42,024 bases of DNA from Streptomyces amritsarensis. GTDB lineage: Bacteria > Actinomycetota > Actinomycetes > Streptomycetales > Streptomycetaceae. The DNA is taken from NCBI RefSeq assembly GCF_001953875.1, contig NZ_MQUR01000072.1, positions 1-42,024 on the forward strand. Reading direction: 5' to 3'. Positions 31,955-39,398 of the stretch are shown here, piece by piece. Each line of letters begins with the position of its first letter. Positions within the stretch are counted from its first letter, which is position 1. The position numbers and the translations under genes are program-made. Under the pieces are notes generated by a model, which was not told the DNA's origin, searched no databases, and was given only the letters and a program-made list of their open reading frames with translations.

Positions 31955-32928
31955 TTCTGCAGGGCCGCCTTCGCCTTCAGCGGCTCCCACCAGGCGCGGT
32001 TCTCGCGGTACCAGTCGATGGTGGCCTTGATGCCGTCCTCGAAGGTGACCTGCGGGGCGTAGCCCAGCTCGGCGCCGATCTTGCTGATGTCGATGGAGTA
32101 GCGCAGGTCGTGGCCCTTGCGGTCCTCGACGTGCTCGACCATGTCCCAGCCGAGGCCCGCGGCCTCCAGCAGGACGCCGGTGAGCTCCTTGTTGGTGAGC
32201 TCGGTGCCGCCGCCGATGTTGTAGACCTCGCCGGCGCGGCCCTTGCGCATGGCCAGGTCGATGCCGCGGCAGTGGTCGGAGACGTGCAGCCAGTCGCGGA
32301 CGTTGCCGCCGTTGCCGTACAGCGGGACCTTCTTGCCGTCCATCAGGTTCGAGACGAACAGCGGGATGACCTTCTCCGGGAACTGGTAGTGCCCGTAGTT
32401 GTTGGAGCAGCGGGTGACCACCACGTCCATGCCGTGCGTGCGCGCGTAGGCCAGCGCCAGCAGGTCGGAGGACGCCTTGGAGGCGGAGTAGGGGGAGTTC
32501 GGCACCAGCGGCCACTCCTCGGTCCAGGAGCCCTCGGTGATCGAGCCGTAGACCTCGTCGGTGGAGATGTGGACGAAGCGGCCGACGCCGTGCTTGCGGG
32601 CGGCGTCCAACAGCACCTGGGTGCCGACGACGTTCGTCATGACGAAGGGGCCCGCACCGGCGATCGACCGGTCCACGTGGGACTCGGCGGCGAAGTGCAC
32701 GACGACGTCGTGGCCGGCCATCACCTGGTCGACTGCCTCGGCGTCGCAGATGTCGCCCTGGACGAAGCGGTAGCCGGAGTGGTCCGCGACCGGGGCGAGG
32801 TTGGCCTCGACGCCCGAGTAGGTCAGCTTGTCGAAGACGGTGATCTGCGCCGTGGCGTCTGCACCGAGCTGCTGGCGGACGAATTCTGAACCGATGAAGC
32901 CGGCGCCGCCGGTCACGAGGATGCGCAT
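31951..32928 (-). CDS. rfbB: dTDP-glucose 4,6-dehydratase
   Basis: Second step of dTDP-L-rhamnose synthesis. The 325-residue product has the NAD-binding motif TGGAGFIG (6-13), the catalytic STDEVYG (Asp124, Glu125) and YSASK (Tyr147, Lys151), and VTRCSNNYGHYQFPEKVIPL for substrate binding. It is the first gene of a seven-gene operon, divergent from rfbA. There is no Shine-Dalgarno before the ATG, and a TAGACT -10 box lies nine bases upstream, so the message may be nearly leaderless. Also called rmlB. Confidence 0.96.
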   Translation of the reverse strand: MRILVTGGAGFIGSEFVRQQLGADATAQITVFDKLTYSGVEANLAPVADHSGYRFVQGDICDAEAVDQVMAGHDVVVHFAAESHVDRSIAGAGPFVMTNVVGTQVLLDAARKHGVGRFVHISTDEVYGSITEGSWTEEWPLVPNSPYSASKASSDLLALAYARTHGMDVVVTRCSNNYGHYQFPEKVIPLFVSNLMDGKKVPLYGNGGNVRDWLHVSDHCRGIDLAMRKGRAGEVYNIGGGTELTNKELTGVLLEAAGLGWDMVEHVEDRKGHDLRYSIDISKIGAELGYAPQVTFEDGIKATIDWYRENRAWWEPLKAKAALQK

Positions 32929-32937
32929 AATACGAAG

Positions 32938-32943
32938 AGTCTA
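32938..32943 (-). promoter_or_regulatory. -10 box for the rfbB glycan operon
   Basis: TAGACT on the minus strand, nine bases before the rfbB ATG. A start site six to seven bases downstream would leave only two to three leader bases. No good -35 box is seen 16-18 bases upstream. Confidence 0.45.
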
Positions 32944-32997
32944 GCCGCCTGCCGAACGTCACACGCCGGACGGTCGGACCGCCCGGGCCCTCTCGCA

Positions 32998-33003
32998 TAG
33001 GGT
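32998..33003 (+). promoter_or_regulatory. -10 box for rfbA-rfbC
   Basis: TAGGGT on the plus strand, six bases before the rfbA ATG, so transcription would begin at or next to the start codon. AGGG in the same hexamer could also act as a Shine-Dalgarno if transcription started further upstream. TCGGAC (32974-32979) is a poor -35 candidate 18 bases upstream. Confidence 0.45.
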
Positions 33004-33009
33004 TCACCC

Positions 33010-33885
33010 ATGCGTGGAATCCTTTTGGCCGGTGGCACCGGATCGCGACTCTGGCCGCTGACTCGGGCCGTCTCGAAGCAGCTGCTGCCCGTCTTCGACA
33101 AGCCGATGATCTACTACCCGCTCTCCACCCTGGTGATGGCGGGCATCAGCGAGATCCTGATCATCACCACCCCTGAAGACCGTGACCAGTTCGAGCGTCT
33201 GCTCGGCGACGGTTCGCAGTTCGGACTGCGGCTGGAATACGCCGTCCAGGAGCGCCCGGAGGGCATCGCCCAGGCCTTCGTGCTCGGCGCCGACTTCATC
33301 GGCGACGAGTCCGTCGCGCTGATCCTCGGCGACAACATCTTCCACGGCAGCGGCCTCGGCACCCGCCTCGCCCAGCACACCGACGCCAAGGGCGGCCGGG
33401 TGTTCGCGTACCCGGTGGCGGACCCGACCGCCTACGGCGTCGTCGAGTTCGACGAGAAGGGCCAGGCCATCTCCATCGAGGAGAAGCCGGTCAAGCCCAA
33501 GTCCCGCTACGCGGTGCCGGGTCTGTACTTCTACGACAACCAGGTCGTGGAGATAGCCAAGGGCCTCAAGCCCAGCGCCCGCGGCGAGCTGGAGATCACC
33601 GCCGTCAACGACGCGTACCTCCAGGCCGGCGAGCTCAACGTCACGATCCTGGACCGCGGTACCGCCTGGCTCGACACCGGCACCTTCGTCTCGATGGTCC
33701 AGGCCTCCGAGTTCGTCCGCGTGATCGAGGAGCGCCAGGGCTTCAAGATCGGCTGCATCGAGGAGGCGGCCTGGCGGGCCGGCCTGATCGACTCGGCCCA
33801 GCTGCGCGCGCTCGCCGAGCCGCTGACCAAGAGCGGCTACGGCACCTACCTCCTGGCCCTGCTCGACGAGGAGGAGGCCAAGTGA
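33010..33885 (+). CDS. rfbA: Glucose-1-phosphate thymidylyltransferase
   Basis: First step of dTDP-L-rhamnose synthesis: dTTP and glucose 1-phosphate give dTDP-glucose. The 291-residue product has the nucleotide-binding signature LLAGGTGSRLWPLT (5-18), SKQLLPVFDKPMIYYPLS, ALILGDNIFHG (103-113, with the metal-binding Asp) and VSIEEKP-type IEEKPVKPKS. Full length for the RmlA family. It opens the plus-strand pair rfbA-rfbC and is divergent from rfbB with an 81-base gap. Also called rmlA. Confidence 0.96.
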   Translation: MRGILLAGGTGSRLWPLTRAVSKQLLPVFDKPMIYYPLSTLVMAGISEILIITTPEDRDQFERLLGDGSQFGLRLEYAVQERPEGIAQAFVLGADFIGDESVALILGDNIFHGSGLGTRLAQHTDAKGGRVFAYPVADPTAYGVVEFDEKGQAISIEEKPVKPKSRYAVPGLYFYDNQVVEIAKGLKPSARGELEITAVNDAYLQAGELNVTILDRGTAWLDTGTFVSMVQASEFVRVIEERQGFKIGCIEEAAWRAGLIDSAQLRALAEPLTKSGYGTYLLALLDEEEAK

Positions 33886-34481
33886 AGTTCCGCGAACTCT
33901 CCATCGCGGGCGCCTTCGAGGTGACCCCGCAGCTGCACGGCGACCCGCGCGGCCTGTTCACCGAGTGGTACCGCTTCGACCGCCTGGCGGAGGTCGTCGG
34001 CCACCCGCTGAACCTGGCGCAGGCGAACCTCTCCGTCTCCGCCGCGGGCGTGGTCCGCGGCATCCACTTCGCCGACGTGCCGCGCGGCCAGGCCAAGTAC
34101 GTGACCTGCGTGCGCGGCGCCGTGCTCGACGTCATCGTGGACCTCCGGGTGGGCTCCCCCACCTTCGGCCGGTGGGAGGGCGTCCGCCTCGACGACGTCG
34201 ACCGCCGCGCCGTCTACATCCCCGAGGGCCTCGGCCACGGCTTCTGCGCCCTGACCGACGACGCGACCCTGTCGTACCTGTGCTCGGAGACGTACAACCC
34301 GACCGGCGAGCACTCGGTGCACCCGCTCGACCCGGACCTGGGCATCGAGTGGCCGGCCGACGTCCCGCAGCTGTCCGCGCGCGACGAGGCCGCCCCGTCG
34401 CTGGCCGAGGCCCTCTCGACCGGGCTGCTGCCCGACCACGCCGCCTGCCTGGAGTTCACCGAGTCCCTGCGCGTGAACTGA
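33882..34481 (+). CDS. rfbC: dTDP-4-dehydrorhamnose 3,5-epimerase
   Basis: Third step of dTDP-L-rhamnose synthesis, epimerising carbons 3 and 5. The 199-residue cupin protein shows the PQLHGDPRGLFTEWYR segment, the active-site region GVVRGIHFADVPRGQAKYVT with the catalytic-type His and Lys, and VYIPEGLGHGFCALTDDA. The start ATG overlaps the rfbA stop codon by four bases. A strong terminator follows 21 bases after the stop codon. Some actinomycete homologues of this size are involved in deoxysugar pathways, but with all four rml genes present the rhamnose role is most likely. Confidence 0.93.
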   Translation: MKFRELSIAGAFEVTPQLHGDPRGLFTEWYRFDRLAEVVGHPLNLAQANLSVSAAGVVRGIHFADVPRGQAKYVTCVRGAVLDVIVDLRVGSPTFGRWEGVRLDDVDRRAVYIPEGLGHGFCALTDDATLSYLCSETYNPTGEHSVHPLDPDLGIEWPADVPQLSARDEAAPSLAEALSTGLLPDHAACLEFTESLRVN

Positions 34482-34502
34482 CGCACCGCCTCCGCATGCG
34501 AG

Positions 34503-34539
34503 GAAGGGCCGCACCCCCGCGAGGGGGGTGCGGCCCTTC
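34503..34539 (+). terminator. Terminator after rfbC
   Basis: Perfect 16-base arms (34503-34518 and 34524-34539, GAAGGGCCGCACCCCC type) with a five-base loop. TCTCG follows, and there is no long U-tract. It ends the rfbA-rfbC transcript. Confidence 0.85.
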
Positions 34540-34589
34540 TCGCGTGCCCGGCGTCCGGCCCGGCCTGCGAGGACGCCGGCGACGCCGAA

Positions 34590-34627
34590 GGGCCCCGTCC
34601 CACCGCCGAGGCGGTGGGCCGGGGCCC
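34590..34627 (-). terminator. Terminator after tuf
   Basis: Two eight-base stems separated by one mismatch (GGGCCCCG/CGGGGCCC outside, CCCACCGC/GCGGTGGG inside) with a four-base loop, 50 bases after the tuf stop codon. It faces the rfbC terminator, so both transcripts end in this 196-base gap. Confidence 0.8.
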
Positions 34628-34677
34628 TCCAGTGGAACGTGGTGCCCGGTCAACGGGCTACCAGGTCAGAACACGAA

Positions 34678-35871
<1,194 letters not shown>

Positions 35872-35951
35872 GGGGGTCCTCCTGGAGAGTGGTTCTGTAC
35901 GCCTTACAGATCGGCGCCAGGTGATCTTTGCTGGAAAGCCGGCCGGTCCCC

Positions 35952-35980
35952 GGGGCAACGGGAGTGGCTCCTGTTGCCCC
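35952..35980 (-). other. Hairpin between fusA and tuf
   Basis: Arms of 13 bases (GGGGCAACGGGAG and CTCCTGTTGCCCC) pair with one mismatch around a three-base loop, 42 bases after the fusA stop codon. It might attenuate, or protect an upstream or downstream RNA end, since tuf is normally expressed well above fusA. I saw no clear separate tuf promoter in the remaining gap. Confidence 0.5.
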
Positions 35981-36022
35981 AGAGGCTGCCGGTGACAAGC
36001 CTAAAGCGTGTACTCCGAAGAG

Positions 36023-38155
36023 TTACTCGCCCTTGGCCTTCGCGATGATCTCCTCGGCGACGTTCCGGGGAACCTCGGCGTAGGAGTCGAACTGCATCGA
36101 GTAGCTGGCGCGACCCGAGGTCTTGCTGCGGAGGTCGCCGACGTAGCCGAACATCTCCGACAGGGGCACGAGGCCCTTGACGATCTTGGCTCCGTGACGG
36201 TCCTCCATGGCCTGAATCTGGCCACGGCGGGAGTTGATGTCACCGATGACATCACCCATGGACTCCTCGGGCGTGGTGACCTCAACGGCCATCATCGGCT
36301 CGAGCAGAACGGGCGACGCCTTGCGCGCGGCCTCCTTGAAGGCCTGCGAACCGGCGATCTTGAAGGCGAGCTCGGAGGAGTCGACCTCGTGGTAGCCACC
36401 GTCGAGAAGCGTGACGCGGACGCCCGTCATCTCGTAGCCGGCCAGGATGCCGAACTGCATGGCCTCCTGCGCACCCGCGTCCACCGAAGGGATGTACTCC
36501 TTCGGCACACGACCGCCGGTGACCTTGTTCACGAACTCGTACGCCGGGCCGTCGGCCTCGGTGATGGGCTCGATCGCGATCTGCACCTTGGCGAACTGAC
36601 CGGTACCACCGGTCTGCTTCTTGTGGGTGTAGTCGTGGCGCTCGACGGCCTTGCGGATCGTCTCGCGGTACGCGACCTGCGGCTTGCCGACGTTGGCCTC
36701 GACCTTGAACTCGCGCTTCATACGGTCGACCAGCACCTCGAGGTGCAGCTCGCCCATACCGCCGAGGATGGTCTGGCCCGTCTCCTCGTCCGAGTGAACG
36801 TGGAAGGAGGGGTCCTCCTCCGCGAGACGCTGGATGGCGACACCCAGCTTCTCCTGGTCACCCTTGGACTTGGGCTCGATGGCGACCTGGATGACCGGAG
36901 CCGGGAAGTCCATGGACTCCAGGATCACGGGCTGCTTGTCGTCGCACAGCGTCTCACCGGTGGTGGTCTGCTTCAGGCCCATCACGGCGACGATGTCGCC
37001 GGCGCCCACCGAGTCGATCTCCTCACGCTTGTTCGCGTGCATGCGGTAGATCTTGCCGATGCGCTCCTTCTTGCCCTTGACGGAGTTCAGCACCGCAGTG
37101 CCGGCCTCCAGGCGGCCCGAGTAAACCCGGACGAAGGTGAGCTTGCCGAGGTGCGGGTCGCTCATGATCTTGAAGGCGAGCGCGGCGAGGGGCTCCTCGT
37201 CGGACGGCTTGCGCTTCACGACCGTCTCGGCGTCGCGGACGTCGTGGCCCTCGATGGCCTCGATGTCCAGCGGCGACGGCAGGTAGCGGACGACGGCGTC
37301 GAGCAGGGGCTGAACACCCTTGTTCTTGAACGCCGTGCCACAGAACACCGCGGTGATCGTGGGCTCGCCCTTGCCCTTGCCGGAGCCGAGGATGATGCGA
37401 CGGACGGCGGCGTGCAGCTGCTCCTCGGTCGGCTCGTCGCCGTTGAGGAAGAGCTCCATGATCTCGTCGTCGTTCTCGGCGACGGTCTCGACCAGCTTGC
37501 CGCGCCACTCTTCAGCGGTCTCGGTGTGGCTGGCCGGGATGTCGACGACGTCGTACATCTCGCCCTTGGTCGCCTCGGCGGACCAGACGAGCGCCTTCAT
37601 GCGGACGAGGTCGACGACACCCTGGAAGTCGGCCTCGGCACCGATGGGGAGCTGCATGACGATCGGAACCGCACCGAGGCGGTCCTTGATCATGTCGACA
37701 CAGCGGTGGAACTCGGCGCCGGTGCGGTCGAGCTTGTTGACGAAGCAGATGCGCGGGACGCCGTAGCGGTCCGCCTGACGCCAAACGGTCTCGGACTGCG
37801 GCTCGACGCCCGCCACACCGTCGAAGACGGTGACGGCGCCGTCGAGGACGCGGAGCGAACGCTCCACCTCGACGGTGAAGTCGACGTGACCCGGGGTGTC
37901 GATGATGTTGATGGTGTGGTCAACATCTTCGAGCGGCCAGTGGCAGGTGGTGGCGGCAGACGTGATGGTGATACCACGCTCCTGCTCCTGCTCCATCCAG
38001 TCCATCGTGGCGGCGCCGTCGTGGACCTCACCGATCTTGTACGACACACCGGTGTAGAACAGGATGCGCTCGGTGGTGGTCGTCTTGCCCGCGTCGATGT
38101 GGGCCATGATCCCGATGTTGCGGACCTTGGCCAGGTCAAGCGAAGTGGTAGCCAT
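36023..38155 (-). CDS. fusA: Elongation factor G
   Basis: GTPase that drives translocation. The 710-residue product has G1 AHIDAGKTT (18-26), G2 RGITITSAATT, G3 DTPGHVDFT, G4 NKLDRTGAEF and later FVNKVTGGRVPKEYIPSVDA in domain IV, whose tip enters the A site, and RGQIQAMEDRHGAKIVKGLV in domain V. It is full length. ATG start; 39 bases after rpsG. Confidence 0.98.
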   Translation of the reverse strand: MATTSLDLAKVRNIGIMAHIDAGKTTTTERILFYTGVSYKIGEVHDGAATMDWMEQEQERGITITSAATTCHWPLEDVDHTINIIDTPGHVDFTVEVERSLRVLDGAVTVFDGVAGVEPQSETVWRQADRYGVPRICFVNKLDRTGAEFHRCVDMIKDRLGAVPIVMQLPIGAEADFQGVVDLVRMKALVWSAEATKGEMYDVVDIPASHTETAEEWRGKLVETVAENDDEIMELFLNGDEPTEEQLHAAVRRIILGSGKGKGEPTITAVFCGTAFKNKGVQPLLDAVVRYLPSPLDIEAIEGHDVRDAETVVKRKPSDEEPLAALAFKIMSDPHLGKLTFVRVYSGRLEAGTAVLNSVKGKKERIGKIYRMHANKREEIDSVGAGDIVAVMGLKQTTTGETLCDDKQPVILESMDFPAPVIQVAIEPKSKGDQEKLGVAIQRLAEEDPSFHVHSDEETGQTILGGMGELHLEVLVDRMKREFKVEANVGKPQVAYRETIRKAVERHDYTHKKQTGGTGQFAKVQIAIEPITEADGPAYEFVNKVTGGRVPKEYIPSVDAGAQEAMQFGILAGYEMTGVRVTLLDGGYHEVDSSELAFKIAGSQAFKEAARKASPVLLEPMMAVEVTTPEESMGDVIGDINSRRGQIQAMEDRHGAKIVKGLVPLSEMFGYVGDLRSKTSGRASYSMQFDSYAEVPRNVAEEIIAKAKGE

Positions 38156-38194
38156 AAGGCTTCGGTCTTCTCTCGGTCTCGATGTGGGGTGGGA

Positions 38195-38665
38195 CTACCA
38201 GCGGTAGTGCGCGAAGGCCTTGTTGGACTCGGCCATCTTGTGCGTGTCCTCGCGCTTCTTGACGGCAGCGCCAAGACCGTTGGAGGCGTCGAGCAGCTCG
38301 TTCATGAGGCGCTCGGTCATGGTCTTCTCACGACGGGCGCGGGAGTAGCCCACGAGCCAGCGGAGGGCCAGGGTCGACTGGCGACCCGGCTTGACCTCGA
38401 CGGGGACCTGGTAGGTCGCGCCACCGACACGGCGGGACTTGACCTCGAGGGACGGCTTGACGTTCTCCAGCGCGCGCTTCAGCGTGATGACCGGGTCGTT
38501 GCCGGTCTTCTCGCGGAGGCCTTCCATGGCGCCGTAGACGATGCGCTCGGCGGTGGAGCGCTTGCCGTTCAGGAGGATCTTGTTGATGAGCGACGTCACC
38601 AGAGGAGATGCGTAGACCGGGTCGATGATGACCGGGCGCTTCGGGGCGGGGCCCTTACGAGGCAT
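38195..38665 (-). CDS. rpsG: 30S ribosomal protein S7
   Basis: Nucleates assembly of the small-subunit head; in E. coli it is also the autogenous repressor of the str operon. The 156-residue product begins MPRKGPAPKRPVIIDPVYAS and contains LINKILLNGKRSTAERIVYG, VGGATYQVPVEVKPGRQSTL and HKMAESNKAFAHYRW. It starts two bases after rpsL. Confidence 0.98.
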   Translation of the reverse strand: MPRKGPAPKRPVIIDPVYASPLVTSLINKILLNGKRSTAERIVYGAMEGLREKTGNDPVITLKRALENVKPSLEVKSRRVGGATYQVPVEVKPGRQSTLALRWLVGYSRARREKTMTERLMNELLDASNGLGAAVKKREDTHKMAESNKAFAHYRW

Positions 38666-38667
38666 TC

Positions 38668-39039
38668 TTACTTCTCCTTCTTGGCGCCGTAGCGGCTGCG
38701 GGCCTGCTTGCGGTTCTTGACAGCCTGGGTGTCAAGCGCACCGCGGATGATCTTGTAGCGAACACCCGGCAGGTCCTTCACACGGCCACCACGCACGAGC
38801 ACGATCGAGTGCTCCTGCAGGTTGTGTCCCTCACCCGGAATGTAAGCGGTGACCTCGATGCCGGAGGTCAGACGCACACGCGCGACCTTACGGAGCGCCG
38901 AGTTCGGCTTCTTCGGGGTGGTCGTGAACACACGCGTGCAGACGCCGCGACGCTGGGGCGAGGCCTCGAGCGCGGGAGTCTTTGTCTTCTCGACCTTGTC
39001 CTGCCGGCCCTTGCGGACCAGCTGCTGGATCGTAGGCAC
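38668..39039 (-). CDS. rpsL: 30S ribosomal protein S12
   Basis: Decoding-centre protein that sets accuracy and streptomycin response. The 123-residue product starts at GTG (MPTIQQLVRKGRQDKVEK) and includes TTTPKKPNSALRKVARVRL and GRVKDLPGVRYK. Lys43 and Lys88, the sites of the usual streptomycin-resistance substitutions, are both Lys here, so the allele looks wild type. GGAG lies five bases before the start. First gene of the str operon, with a leader of about 185 bases. Confidence 0.98.
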   Translation of the reverse strand: MPTIQQLVRKGRQDKVEKTKTPALEASPQRRGVCTRVFTTTPKKPNSALRKVARVRLTSGIEVTAYIPGEGHNLQEHSIVLVRGGRVKDLPGVRYKIIRGALDTQAVKNRKQARSRYGAKKEK

Positions 39040-39089
39040 TACTTCTCCGGTTTCTGTGTGCCGTGTAGTGAAGCTAACCTGGAACTTTG

Positions 39090-39114
39090 CCGACCCACGC
39101 GGTCGGGTGTGTCG
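39090..39114 (-). promoter_or_regulatory. Conserved r-protein leader element, copy 2 (rpsL)
   Basis: Matches 21392-21416 at 24 of 25 positions. On the minus strand it reads CGACACACCCGACC then GCGTGGGTCGG, and folds as CCGACC-GCGTG-GGTCGG. A flanking GTGTG about ten bases upstream can pair with the internal CACAC. It ends 50 bases before the rpsL start. Confidence 0.7.
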
Positions 39115-39231
39115 GATCCTGCACACTTCCACCGAGGTGAGAGAGGCGCGGATCGCGGTGTGGTCTTCTCGGCTCACCGCGGGTCTGAAGCGCGCGCGGG
39201 AGCCCAGGGCACACCCCAGGCACAAGGTCAG

Positions 39232-39260
39232 AGCGTACCTACCTCATGGAGGTAGGTCAA
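39232..39260 (-). promoter_or_regulatory. Promoter of the str operon with inverted repeat in the spacer
   Basis: TTGACC (39255-39260) and TACGCT (39232-39237) are 17 bases apart on the minus strand. A perfect inverted repeat, ACCTACCTC-CAT-GAGGTAGGT, covers 39237-39257, from the end of the -35 box through the spacer to the first base of the -10 box. The predicted start site is near 39225. Confidence 0.7.
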
Positions 39261-39398
39261 AACAAATGCCCAGCACGAAAACCCGCCGTGCGCAAGCGGG
39301 ACGGGGGCAGTGCGGCCCGGCGGCCCGCCCTGGCGCTCTAAACTGACGGCTTGCCCGGGCGCTGGGCGCCCGCGAGTCGATCAGCAGGGAGCAGCACA

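Noticed and set aside
31031..33007. A single 658-residue RfbB-RfbD fusion
   Set aside because: The open frame of rfbD runs on through rfbB in a different reading frame. rfbB has its own frame and stop, and rfbD starts at GTG 31954 with a four-base overlap.
36008..38692. Open frame of 894 codons antisense to fusA and rpsG
   Set aside because: It spans two conserved genes on the opposite strand and resembles nothing known; a high-GC shadow.
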